A program made the position numbers and the translations under genes. A stretch of 64,000 bases of DNA from Paraburkholderia acidicola. Its GTDB lineage: Bacteria > Pseudomonadota > Gammaproteobacteria > Burkholderiales > Burkholderiaceae. The notes beneath the pieces were generated by a model, which had not been told where the DNA came from, made no database searches, and saw only the letters and a list, made by a program, of their open reading frames with translations. The DNA is taken from assembly GCF_002362315.1 (NCBI RefSeq), contig NZ_MTZV01000006.1, positions 1,860,001-1,924,000 on the forward strand, in the 5' to 3' direction. Numbering within the stretch: the first letter of the stretch is position 1; every line of letters starts with the position of its first letter. Positions 42,032 through 50,237 of the stretch are shown piece by piece.

Positions 42032-42970
42032 TCAGGCAAACGCGATCGAGCGGTTGCGTCCCTGCCGTTTCGCGCTATACAGCGCGGCATCGGCTTCGTT
42101 GATCAGCACCTCGTAGGTCGGCACACCCGCGCGCGCCGCCGCCCCGCCAACGCTAGCCGTGACCGGCACGCTCAGGCCCTGCACGTCGACTGGCGCATCG
42201 CCGATCGTATGGCGGATCTTCTCGGCGACCTGCATCGCGACACCCAGCGGCGTGCACGGCAACAGCAGCGCGAATTCCTCGCCACCGAAGCGGCCGAACG
42301 TGTCCTCCACGCGCACTACGTCCGCGACCCGCTGCGCCATTTCGCGCAATACCCCATCGCCGACAACGTGGCCGAACTGGTCGTTGATCGTCTTGAAGTG
42401 GTCGAGATCGAACAGCAGCACCGACAGATCGCCACCGTAACGCTGCCAGCGCGTGTATTCGTCGCTCAGCTTCGATTCGAAGAAACGCCGGTTCGCGATG
42501 CCGGTCAGGCCGTCGCGATCCGCGTATTCCTGCAGCTTCGCTACCGCTTCTTCGCGTTCGCGCTGCACGATGCTCACGTGCGTCACGTCGGATACCGTGA
42601 CGCACACCGCCACCACTTCGCGCTCGCGCATGAGCGGCATGAAGGTGCAGTCCTGCTGCATGAAGTCGACGCCGCCGGTGATCGGCCGGTCGTGATCGAA
42701 TCTGAACAGATACGGACGCTGCTCCCACGAACTGAACGCGAAGCTGCCCAGCTGGAACACGCTCTCGAGCTTGCGGCTCAGCCATACGCGCGGCAGCTCC
42801 GGGAAATGGTCGAAGATCGGGCGTCCGACGACTTCCTCCGCGGCGAGGCCGCTGTGGTCCTGCATGAAGCGATTCCACATCAGCACGTTCATGTCGCGGT
42901 CGAGTACGAAGATGCCGAAACCGACACGTTCGACGACCAGGTCGCTGAGGGAAAGCGCCGGCGCATTCAT
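42032..42970 (-). CDS. PAS-GGDEF diguanylate cyclase
   Basis: A 312-residue soluble protein. The N-terminal PAS-type sensor (residues about 12-130: RVGFGIFVLDRDMNVLMWN, then VGRPIFDHFPEL) is followed by a short coiled linker and a GGDEF domain (residues about 145-310). The active-site signature is RFGGEEFALLLP, an accepted variant for c-di-GMP synthesis; an RxxD inhibitory site is not obvious. ATG 42970 overlaps the CheC-like stop (ATGA), so the gene is translated with it. It is the last gene of a CheY-CheC-GGDEF unit. Confidence 0.9.
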   Translation of the reverse strand: MNAPALSLSDLVVERVGFGIFVLDRDMNVLMWNRFMQDHSGLAAEEVVGRPIFDHFPELPRVWLSRKLESVFQLGSFAFSSWEQRPYLFRFDHDRPITGGVDFMQQDCTFMPLMREREVVAVCVTVSDVTHVSIVQREREEAVAKLQEYADRDGLTGIANRRFFESKLSDEYTRWQRYGGDLSVLLFDLDHFKTINDQFGHVVGDGVLREMAQRVADVVRVEDTFGRFGGEEFALLLPCTPLGVAMQVAEKIRHTIGDAPVDVQGLSVPVTASVGGAAARAGVPTYEVLINEADAALYSAKRQGRNRSIAFA

Positions 42971-43590
42971 AAGCTGGACAGCAGCGCATCGAGCGCGAGG
43001 TTCATCTGGCGGATCGACTCTTCGGCCATCAGCATGACGAGGTGCGCGCGAAAACTCTGGTCCTCGAGCGCGAAATTCACTTCGACGAGCAGCGCGACTT
43101 CCCACGCGAGCACGCCGGGCTGAAACACTTCGTCGAGCGACAGCGCCAGGCCCAGCATGCCTGGCGCCGAAAACACCGGCGTCCGGCCCAGCTGATCGAG
43201 GATGCACGACACGCAGGCGCCGGTCAGCGCGTTCGCGACGTCGAAAGTCAGTTCTTCCTGGGTCGTCGCCTCGTAGGCCGAGCGCGGATAGGGATCATTG
43301 ACGAGCCCGCACAGCTGCTCGATGCTGCCGCTGCGGCACAGCACCAGCGCCTCGCCCTTAATATCCGAACGAAAGCCCTGACGCACGGCCGTAACCGGCT
43401 CGTCGATACCGGTCATCTCACGCAGCGCGTCGGCCGCGTCGCTCACCGCCACCACCCGCACGCGCGGCACCGACAGCTCGATGAATGCATCGAGCAGCCG
43501 GGCAAGACGCGTCGCCGCCTGCCCCATCGCCAGGTTGGCGACCTCCTGCAGCGCGTCGCGCTGATCTTCAGTGAGGACTGGTTCAGACAT
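42967..43590 (-). CDS. CheC/CheX-type phosphatase-like protein
   Basis: A 207-residue protein of the CheC family: TEDQRDALQEVANLAMGQAA at the N terminus, including the E-x2-N motif of CheC phosphatases (E-V-A-N), and a second copy EELTFDVANALTG in the C-terminal half, with D-x2-N. CheC-type proteins dephosphorylate CheY-like receivers. Here the partner is almost certainly the receiver encoded just upstream (8-bp overlap). A diguanylate cyclase follows with a 4-bp overlap, so this is a compact signalling module. Confidence 0.83.
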   Translation of the reverse strand: MSEPVLTEDQRDALQEVANLAMGQAATRLARLLDAFIELSVPRVRVVAVSDAADALREMTGIDEPVTAVRQGFRSDIKGEALVLCRSGSIEQLCGLVNDPYPRSAYEATTQEELTFDVANALTGACVSCILDQLGRTPVFSAPGMLGLALSLDEVFQPGVLAWEVALLVEVNFALEDQSFRAHLVMLMAEESIRQMNLALDALLSSL

Positions 43591-43951
43591 ACAACCCGTA
43601 CTCCTTGAGGACGGGCAGTACCGCCTCGGGGCTCACCGGCTTCGCGATAAACGCCGCCGCGCCGAGTGCGCGCACGCGTGCCTGGGCCATCGGCTGGACG
43701 TCCGCGGAAACGACGATCACGAACGTATTCAGATCTTCGTGCTGCAACGCCTCGAGCACCTGGTAGCCGGTCATGTCCGGCATCGTCAGATCGAGAAACA
43801 TCACCGACGCCTTGCCTGCGCGGTATAACGCCAGCGCTTCGCGACCATTGGCCGCATAGGTGATGTCGACGTCCCACTGCGGCGGCAGTGCTCTCGTGAG
43901 CACCTTGCGGGCAAGCAGCGAATCGTCGGCGATCACGATGGGCAAAGGCAT
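43583..43951 (-). CDS. Single-domain response regulator (CheY-like)
   Basis: A 122-residue receiver with no output domain. Acidic residues are in VIADDSLLARKVL (Asp9/Asp10), the phosphoacceptor Asp is in VMFLDLTMPDMTG (near residue 54), and the conserved Lys is in AAFIAKPVSPE. ATG 43951 gives the family start MPLPIVIADD. It is the first gene of a three-gene unit with the CheC-like phosphatase and diguanylate cyclase, all overlapping, so phosphoryl input and c-di-GMP output may be linked. The cognate kinase could be the hybrid histidine kinase encoded divergently at 44471. Confidence 0.88.
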   Translation of the reverse strand: MPLPIVIADDSLLARKVLTRALPPQWDVDITYAANGREALALYRAGKASVMFLDLTMPDMTGYQVLEALQHEDLNTFVIVVSADVQPMAQARVRALGAAAFIAKPVSPEAVLPVLKEYGLYV

Positions 43952-44470
43952 GGCAGCAGATCGGAATACCAATTGGGTTGGCGCACTGGGTCGTGCACGT
44001 TAACGGCGTCGGGAGGAGATTTCTTTAGCTAGCCGCAGGAGCGGCGAGGAACGGCTTCCGTTAAGTCCAGACGGGAATACCGCTTGCGGCGGGTCAAAAG
44101 CAGCCCATGTAATATCCGGTGCCCTCGTGGCAGAGGCGTCCGGACACAACGGACGCGTTATTTTATGAGTAGAGGAGATTTTCAAAGCAAACTAGCGGTA
44201 ATGCAACTCGTCGATTACTTTCTACGAATAGAATTGCCTTTTATCCGGTGCCTTCATGGAATTTTCAAATTAATCTGCCTGTTAAATACGCCGTTTATAC
44301 TTTTGTGTACGTTTGCGCTTCTGGATTCGTCGCTGTTTCGCCGTGCTTTGCCTCGATACGCAAGGGGGTGGTGCGCTTCACCCGGCGCGATACGTACTGT
44401 AAGGACCTTCCGGTCCTTGCCGTAAGATGAAAACCGGCCATACTTCCTGTGGATTTCAGCGCTACTCACG
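43952..44470. other. Intergenic region with an AT-rich core between divergent signalling genes
   Basis: About 520 bp. The segment from roughly 44150 to 44340 is clearly richer in A+T than the surroundings, with runs such as TTATTTTATG and AATTTTCAAATTAATC. An open frame (start 44165) crosses it but shows no family resemblance and is probably fortuitous. It most likely holds promoters for the CheY unit and the histidine kinase. Confidence 0.4.
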
Positions 44471-46732
44471 ATGACACCTGACCGGCCCGAACCGTCTCCC
44501 GCGAGCCGTCTTGCTTCTGCCAGGCAGGAGGACGCGCCGTTTCCGACGGTGCCCGAACACAACTTCGCCGTCCGGCGCGCAACGCTGATCGCCCTGCTGG
44601 TCGCCGCGATCGTGTTGCCGTGCATCTACGTCGCGACCATGGCCTTCAACGATCTGCGGGCACGCGAAGCCGATGCCACCGACGTCACATTGCGTACCGT
44701 GCGCGTCGCCGAAGAGCACGCGCTGAAGGTGTTCGACATGAACGAGGCGCTCGACGCGCGCGTCGTCGATCTGGTCCAGGACCTCGACGACAAAGGTATT
44801 CGCGAGGCCGAAGGGGTCATCCACGAAAAACTGCGCGTGATGGGCGGCGGCTATCCGCAGGTTTCGGCGGTTTCGATCTTCGGCAGCGACGGCGCGTTGC
44901 TCGCGAGCAGCCGCCACTTTCCGGTGCCGCCGGCGTCGATCCTCAACCGCGAGGATTTCACCGGTATTCGCGATGGCCACGTCCTCGACCATGTCTCGCG
45001 CGTGATGGTCGGCCAGGTCGCCGGCGAACAGGTGTTCAACACCGGGGTGGCGCGGCGCGACGACAACGGCACCTTTGAAGGTGTCGTATCGGTTGCACTG
45101 CGACCCGGCTATTTCAGCGCGTTCTATCGCGAACTGCTAGGCGGCAGCGACGCGCCGATGACCATGTCGCTGCTGCGCAGCGACGGCGCGATCCTCGCGC
45201 ACTATCCGGCACACGTAGGCGCGTCCGCCACGGTCGAGTCGCAATCGCCGTTCGCCGCGGCGCTCGCGGAAGGCCGTCGCGATGGCGTGGTGCGAACCCG
45301 CTCGATCGCCAACGGCGACAATCTGATTCTCGCGTTCCGCCGCGTCGGCGCCTACCCGGTGTACGTGTCGTGCGGCTATCGCACGTCCGCGATCTGGGCC
45401 GACTGGTACCGGCACTTGAGCGTGCTGATCCTGTCGATGTTCACGCCGTCCATCGTGCTGTGGTGTGTGATCTGGCTGTCGCTCAAGCGCCTCGCCGCCG
45501 AAGAGGAAGCGTGGGAGCGCTGGCAGGCGGAAGCGTCGATGCGCCGCTCGATCGAATCCGCGTACCGTCAGTCGCGCAAGATGGAGGCGCTCGGCAACCT
45601 GGTCGGCAGCGTCGCGCACGACTTCAACAATCTGCTGATGATCGTCTCGGCGAACGTGCAGATCGTCCGGCGGCGCGGCGTGCAGGGGCTCGAACGCGAG
45701 CTGTCGGCGGTCGAGCGGGCGCTGAAGAGCGGCCAGTCGCTCACGCGGCAGTTGCTCGGCGTCGCGCGCAAGCAGCCGCTGCACAACGAGACGCTCGCCG
45801 TCGAACGCTGGCTGCCGTCATGCCGCGAGTTGCTGCATGCGTCACTCGGCGCCAAGGTCTCACTGGTGATGGATATCGGTATCGATGTATGGCCGATGCG
45901 CGTCGACGTTGCCGAACTCGAACTCGCGCTGATCAACATCGCCGTCAATGCGCGCGATGCGATGCCGAACGGCGGCCGCTTCACGGTGCGGGCTGCCAAC
46001 ATCAATTTCCGCCATGAAGACGGCTTTCCACTGATCGGCGACTTCGTCCAGTTCTCGCTGGAAGATACCGGCGTGGGCATGCCGCCGGATGTGCTCGCGC
46101 GTGCCTTCGAACCGCTCTTCACGACCAAGCCGAAGGGCATGGGCACGGGCCTTGGGCTACCGCAGGTGTTCGCGTTCTGCGAACGCTCGGGCGGCCTCGC
46201 GGCGATCGACAGCGCGATTGGCGCCGGCACGTCGGTGCGGCTCTATTTGCCGCGTGCGGCAGCTGCGCCGGAGCTCGAGCGGCCGCGCGAGGCACCGGTC
46301 GAGCACACCGGCGCGCCGCACGGTTTGCGCATCCTGCTGGTGGAGGACAACGACGAGGTGGCCGCCGGCACCGAAGCGCTGCTGCAGATGATGGGCCACC
46401 AGGTGACCTGGGTGTTCAACGCCGACACCGCACTGCGCCTGTTCGACGATGCGCACGCGAAGCAGGCCCGCACGGGCGAGCCGCTGCCGTTCGATCTGGT
46501 GATTTCCGACATCCACATGCCCGGCGCCATGAACGGCATCGATCTCGCCGAAGCGGTCCAGGCATTCGAAACGAAGCTGCCGGTGATTCTCGTCACGGGC
46601 TACGCGGAGGAACTCGACCGGGCCCGTCACGTGGATGTGAAGGTACTGTCGAAGCCCTTCGATATCGCGTTGCTCGAGCAGATCCTGCAGGCGATCCAGC
46701 GCGATCTGGCGCACGCTCATCCCGAGACCTGA
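44471..46732 (+). CDS. Hybrid sensor histidine kinase
   Basis: A 753-residue membrane kinase. Two transmembrane helices (about residues 38-58 and 315-340) flank a periplasmic sensor of the double-Cache type. The H-box is MEALGNLVGSVAHDFNNLL (His near residue 381), then N-box AELELALINIAVNARDAMPN, and G-boxes EDTGVGMPP and GMGTGLGLPQV. The C-terminal receiver (about 619-745) has LVEDNDEVAAGTEALL, phosphoacceptor Asp in LVISDIHMP and Lys in VKVLSKPFD. No HPt domain is present. The signal is unknown; it is divergent from the CheY-CheC-GGDEF unit and may feed it. Confidence 0.9.
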   Translation: MTPDRPEPSPASRLASARQEDAPFPTVPEHNFAVRRATLIALLVAAIVLPCIYVATMAFNDLRAREADATDVTLRTVRVAEEHALKVFDMNEALDARVVDLVQDLDDKGIREAEGVIHEKLRVMGGGYPQVSAVSIFGSDGALLASSRHFPVPPASILNREDFTGIRDGHVLDHVSRVMVGQVAGEQVFNTGVARRDDNGTFEGVVSVALRPGYFSAFYRELLGGSDAPMTMSLLRSDGAILAHYPAHVGASATVESQSPFAAALAEGRRDGVVRTRSIANGDNLILAFRRVGAYPVYVSCGYRTSAIWADWYRHLSVLILSMFTPSIVLWCVIWLSLKRLAAEEEAWERWQAEASMRRSIESAYRQSRKMEALGNLVGSVAHDFNNLLMIVSANVQIVRRRGVQGLERELSAVERALKSGQSLTRQLLGVARKQPLHNETLAVERWLPSCRELLHASLGAKVSLVMDIGIDVWPMRVDVAELELALINIAVNARDAMPNGGRFTVRAANINFRHEDGFPLIGDFVQFSLEDTGVGMPPDVLARAFEPLFTTKPKGMGTGLGLPQVFAFCERSGGLAAIDSAIGAGTSVRLYLPRAAAAPELERPREAPVEHTGAPHGLRILLVEDNDEVAAGTEALLQMMGHQVTWVFNADTALRLFDDAHAKQARTGEPLPFDLVISDIHMPGAMNGIDLAEAVQAFETKLPVILVTGYAEELDRARHVDVKVLSKPFDIALLEQILQAIQRDLAHAHPET

Positions 46733-46935
46733 GCAGCCCTGTCGTGCAACACGGGCCGTCGATTGTAGAAAATACGTCTGTCGTGCCCGGCGCTCTTTTG
46801 CTGTGTCATCGCACGGCCTTGCTGCGCAAGGCTTGCCGGGCCGGCGGCCGAAGCACCATGTAACCGGCACGATGATTGCAGCCCGCTACCGGAAGAGGCG
46901 CGCCTCGCGCTTCGTTCCATTGCCGGGAGACAGCC

Positions 46936-47853
46936 ATGAAACACATCGTGATCGGCCTGTTCGACAGCTACGCCGACGCCGAAGGCGCACGCAATACCCT
47001 CGTGCGGACCGGCTTCGCGCAAGCCGATATCGAGTTACAGGCGAACCCCGAATCCACGCCCGGCGAAACCGCTACCTCCGGTGGCGGCGCGGGCGTGCTC
47101 GCGAACATCGAACGATTTCTGGCCAACCTGTTCGCCTCGGGACCACGCACGGCGCAAGCGGAGCGCTATCGCGATGCGGTGCAGCGCGGGGCGGTGCTCG
47201 TGTGCGTGAACGCCGCCAGCGAAGCGCATGCGGAACTCGCCAGCCGGCTGCTGACGAAGCTCGGCGCCACCGATGTCGGCGAACGTGCGCCGGGCTGGGA
47301 AGCGGCGCTGGCCGATCCGGACATCGGTCGCGAACATTCGGTGCTGGATGAGCTGGGGATCGGTGGGATGGTTGGCATTAGCAGGACGTCTGCTGTCGCG
47401 CCATCTGCGCGCTCGCCTTCCACCAACGATGCCGCCGCCGTCAGCGTTATCGCCGCTGGGGCCGCACCGGGTTCGGGCGCGGTGCTGCGGCCCGATCTAC
47501 ACGACAGCGAGCCGGCGGTACGCAGCGCAGTACCGTCGAGCCCCCCGGTCACCGCGACGCCCGACGAATTCATGGAGTACGAAGAGGACTTTCGCAGTCA
47601 CTACGACGAGCAATACGCCAGCGAGAACGCGCGCTACGAGGACTACGTACCCGCCTATCGATACGGCGCAACGCTCGCGCGCGACGCGCGTTTTCACGAC
47701 CGCTCATGGGACGAGCTGGAATTCGAGGCCCAGCACGATTGGGAAACGAACGGCACGCCCACCGCCACCGACGAACCCGGCGAAACATGGGACCGGGTCA
47801 AGGCAGCCGTGCGCCACGGCTGGGAACGCGTGACGGGTCATCATCACGTGTGA
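46936..47853 (+). CDS. Stress-protein-17M-like N-terminal domain protein of unknown function
   Basis: A 305-residue soluble protein. The first 120 residues (KHIVIGLFDSYADAEGARNT, then YRDAVQRGAVLVCVNAASE) resemble the general-stress-protein 17M/YflT fold. A variable Ala/Ser/Pro middle follows, then an acidic/aromatic C terminus (EFMEYEEDFRSHYDEQYA, and WDRVKAAVRHGWERVTGHH). ATG 46936 has GGGAGA upstream. Proteins with this layout are common in Burkholderia and Ralstonia, and a stress role is likely but unproven. It is monocistronic; downstream it faces the flavin reductase gene across a GC-rich hairpin. Confidence 0.68.
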   Translation: MKHIVIGLFDSYADAEGARNTLVRTGFAQADIELQANPESTPGETATSGGGAGVLANIERFLANLFASGPRTAQAERYRDAVQRGAVLVCVNAASEAHAELASRLLTKLGATDVGERAPGWEAALADPDIGREHSVLDELGIGGMVGISRTSAVAPSARSPSTNDAAAVSVIAAGAAPGSGAVLRPDLHDSEPAVRSAVPSSPPVTATPDEFMEYEEDFRSHYDEQYASENARYEDYVPAYRYGATLARDARFHDRSWDELEFEAQHDWETNGTPTATDEPGETWDRVKAAVRHGWERVTGHHHV

Positions 47854-47862
47854 CGCACGGGA

Positions 47863-47881
47863 GCGGGCGGATGCCGCCCGC
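47863..47881. terminator. Hairpin between convergent genes
   Basis: GCGGGCGG-ATG-CCGCCCGC is an 8-bp perfect stem with a three-base loop between two convergent genes. There is no T-run, so it may act only weakly or with Rho. Confidence 0.4.
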
Positions 47882-47899
47882 CCGCTTCAGCCTGCGTGA

Positions 47900-48451
47900 T
47901 TAGCCTGCATGACGCGCGACCCACGCGACATAGCGATCCACGAACGACTGCAGGTACGCGCGCGTGTCGTCGTTGAGGATCGCGCCGCTCTCGTCGATCC
48001 GCGAGGCATCGTGCTTGATGAACATTTCCGGTTGCCCCAGCGTGGGCACGTCGAGATAGGCAAGCACATTGCGTAGATGCTGCTGCGCCAGCGCCGTGCC
48101 GATCGCCCCCGGCGACGTACCGATCACCGCGCCGGGCTTGCCCGCCCACACGCTCTTGCCCCACGGGCGCGAACCCCAGTCGAGCGCGTTCTTCAGCACG
48201 CCCGGCATCGAGCGGTTGTACTCAGGCGTGACGAACAGCAGGCCGTCGGCGGCTTCGATGCGTCGTTTGAAGTGCTGCGCCACCTCGGGGAAATCGGCGT
48301 CGTAGTCCTGGCTATAGAGCGGCAGCGCGCCGATATCGAGGAACTCGAACGAAAGATCGTCGGGGGCCAGCGATGTCAGTGCGTGGGCGAGCTGCCGGTT
48401 GGTCGAGTCGCGGCGCAGGCTGCCGACAATAATCGCGATGTGGTGAGCCAT
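47900..48451 (-). CDS. NADPH-dependent FMN reductase (ChrR/azoreductase-like)
   Basis: A 183-residue flavodoxin-like reductase. The FMN phosphate loop is IVGSLRRDSTNRQLAHAL, and LLFVTPEYNRSMPGVLKNAL is the isoalloxazine-binding loop, both characteristic of the NADPH:FMN/quinone/chromate reductase family. It is cytoplasmic and usually dimeric or tetrameric. It reduces quinones, chromate or azo compounds with two electrons. It is a single gene; a 540-bp intergenic region upstream leads to the divergent sigma-factor gene. Confidence 0.9.
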   Translation of the reverse strand: MAHHIAIIVGSLRRDSTNRQLAHALTSLAPDDLSFEFLDIGALPLYSQDYDADFPEVAQHFKRRIEAADGLLFVTPEYNRSMPGVLKNALDWGSRPWGKSVWAGKPGAVIGTSPGAIGTALAQQHLRNVLAYLDVPTLGQPEMFIKHDASRIDESGAILNDDTRAYLQSFVDRYVAWVARHAG

Positions 48452-48990
48452 CTTCGTTTCCTTGAGGGTGGAGCGCTCGAAGCGCGGGAAGGCGAACTGT
48501 AATCATAGGCAAAGACAACCCGGATCGGGCGGTCGACGATGCGGGTTGAGTTGCCTCGGTGGATAACCTGAATGCCACTGAAGATATCCACAATTTCGCT
48601 GAATAACCTTGTGGATAAGTTAGTGCGCGACCTTGTCCATCAAGCCAGGCTCCGGCCTCCACAGGTTTGCAGCACGGGGATTGATTCGTGGCGATGGCGT
48701 GACAGTCCTGTGAAAAACGGGCTTCTCGAAGCCGCCCTAAGGGAAATTGAAAGAAAAACTGCCGTCGCTGTCATCTGGACGCCCGAAGCCCGACCAATCA
48801 CAGAAGCTTTCAGGAAAACAGACTGAACGCGGATGGTCGAAAGCGGCAACGTGCGGGAAAATGGGTGACGAACCGGAAACAGGCACCTCACCCACCCCGC
48901 CATGAACACGATTGATCATACGAAGCATCCGTCCGGACACCACGACATCGGCGCGGCGTCGTCACGCCGACTCTTTCTGCTGGAGTCCGC
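48452..48990. other. Intergenic region with three DnaA-box-like sites
   Basis: About 540 bp between divergent genes without a supported ORF. Three sequences matching the DnaA box lie within 61 bp: TTATCCACC (minus, 48558-48566), ATATCCACA (plus, 48584-48592) and a perfect TTATCCACA (minus, 48610-48618). The region also must hold promoters for the flavin reductase and the sigma factor. Confidence 0.55.
48558..48618. promoter_or_regulatory. Cluster of three DnaA-box-like sequences
   Basis: One 9/9 and two 8/9 matches to TTATCCACA in 61 bp. It is about 4 kb from the first parS-like site and 8 kb from the iterons, so it could be a DnaA-binding regulatory or titration site rather than part of the iteron origin itself. 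Confidence 0.55.
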
Positions 48991-49599
48991 ATGACCGCCG
49001 CTGCGGGTCTGGCATTCGACGATCCGGTCTATCTGGCGCAGTTGCGGCGCGATCTGTTGCGCTTTGCGCGCCTGCAGCTACGCGACGCAGCCGCGGCCGA
49101 GGACGCGGTCCAGGAAGCGCTGGCCGCCGCGTGGACGCAGGCCGACCGGTTCGCCGCGCAATCGGAGCACAAGACATGGGTATTCGGCATCCTGCGTCAC
49201 AAGCTGGTCGATACGCTGCGGGCCCGTCAACGGACGGTCAATCTGTCGTCGCTGGAATCCGAGCTCGACGGCGAGTCGGTGCTGGATCGTGAGCTCTTCA
49301 AGGAGAACGGGCACTGGTCGCGCGAAGCGAAGCCCCGTCCGTGGCCGACGCCCGAGCATGCGTTGCGTCAGCAGCAGTTCTGGACGCTGTTCGAGATGTG
49401 TCTCGATCATTTGCCGGAACAGATCGGGCGGGTGTTCATGATGCGCGAGTTCCTCGACCTCGAGACCACCGATATCTGCAAGGAGCTGCAGATGTCGGCG
49501 AACCACTGCAGCGTGCTGATTTATCGTGCGCGTCTACGATTGCGCACCTGTCTCACCGAGAAAGGTCTTTCCAGCGAGGATGCGAATGGGGAAGTGTAA
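48991..49599 (+). CDS. ECF-family RNA polymerase sigma factor
   Basis: A 202-residue group IV sigma factor. Region 2 is LRRDLLRFARLQLRDAAAAE through KTWVFGILRHKLVDTLRAR, and region 4 is LDHLPEQIGRVFMMREFLD followed by the helix-turn-helix ELQMSANHCSVLIYRARLRL. It should redirect RNA polymerase to a stress regulon. The next gene, overlapping by 14 bases, encodes a small zinc-type anti-sigma factor. GGAG precedes ATG 48991. The layout (short zinc-finger anti-sigma without a membrane anchor) points to a cytoplasmic redox or metal signal. Confidence 0.9.
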   Translation: MTAAAGLAFDDPVYLAQLRRDLLRFARLQLRDAAAAEDAVQEALAAAWTQADRFAAQSEHKTWVFGILRHKLVDTLRARQRTVNLSSLESELDGESVLDRELFKENGHWSREAKPRPWPTPEHALRQQQFWTLFEMCLDHLPEQIGRVFMMREFLDLETTDICKELQMSANHCSVLIYRARLRLRTCLTEKGLSSEDANGEV

Positions 49600-49789
49600 G
49601 AACATCACGCGGCTACTGTCCGATGCGCTGGATCGACCGCTGGGGGTCGGCGAATGGCTCGCGATCAAGGTTCATCTGCCGACCTGCAGCGGCTGCCGTA
49701 ATTACCGCAGGCACATTGCGCTGCTGCGGGCGGCGGCGCGGGAAGCGAGTGGTATTGGCAGTGCGGGTGGTGTGCAAGCCGATGAGTGA
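49586..49789 (+). CDS. Zinc-finger anti-sigma factor
   Basis: A 67-residue protein with the ZAS motif HLPTCSGC (His-x3-Cys-x2-Cys) and an N-terminal Cys in MGKCKNITRLLSDALDRPLG. It binds and inhibits the ECF sigma factor encoded immediately upstream; oxidation or zinc loss releases it. ATG 49586 has AGGA well placed; ATG 49580 is an alternative. It is soluble, with no transmembrane helix. It overlaps the sigma gene by 14 bases, so the two are translationally coupled. Confidence 0.85.
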   Translation: MGKCKNITRLLSDALDRPLGVGEWLAIKVHLPTCSGCRNYRRHIALLRAAAREASGIGSAGGVQADE

Positions 49790-49813
49790 TGCCCGGGAAC
49801 GAGCCGCGTGACG

Positions 49814-50104
49814 TCAGCGCTCGGCAGGCGGTGTCGTGCGATAGCGCTCGAAGAACGCTGCGTGTGTGTCCTGATTGATGGACGCAGGATGCCGCTGCGT
49901 GGCTGCAGGATGCTTCGCGAGCATGGCGCGTGGGCGGATCGGTCGATGCTGGAAATTGCCGCCGCAGTTCGGACACACGTTGCGTAGCGTGCTCAACGCA
50001 CAGACCTCGCAAAATGTGCATTCGTAGCTGCAGATCATCGCGTCGGGCGCATCCGGCGGCAGCGATTTGCCGCATCCTTCACAGGACGGTCTCAGTTCGA
50101 GCAT
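49814..50104 (-). CDS. DUF1272 cysteine-rich protein
   Basis: A 96-residue protein whose first 50 residues match DUF1272: MLELRPSCEGCGKSLPPDAP, then ICSYECTFCEVCA and VCPNCGGNFQHRP. Eight cysteines in CxxC-type pairs suggest one or two zinc sites. A C-terminal tail of about 40 residues is less conserved. Function unknown. ATG 50104 is the family start (an earlier ATG at 50140 is out of family). It is convergent with the sigma/anti-sigma pair. Confidence 0.82.
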   Translation of the reverse strand: MLELRPSCEGCGKSLPPDAPDAMICSYECTFCEVCALSTLRNVCPNCGGNFQHRPIRPRAMLAKHPAATQRHPASINQDTHAAFFERYRTTPPAER

Positions 50105-50237
50105 CGTGGGCTCCGGGTGGGGTTTTTGACTCTGACGCACGTTCGCGTTGCGAGCCAGTTTACCTCGCTCATGCGTGGCGACTGCGCCATCACGCCATCA
50201 ATTGCTGCCAGTTGCGGCGCCCATGCCGGCGTCAGCG

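Noticed and set aside
44165..44425. Open frame across the AT-rich region upstream of the hybrid kinase
   Set aside because: No family resemblance, unusual composition, and it ends in a low-complexity basic stretch; probably promoter DNA.
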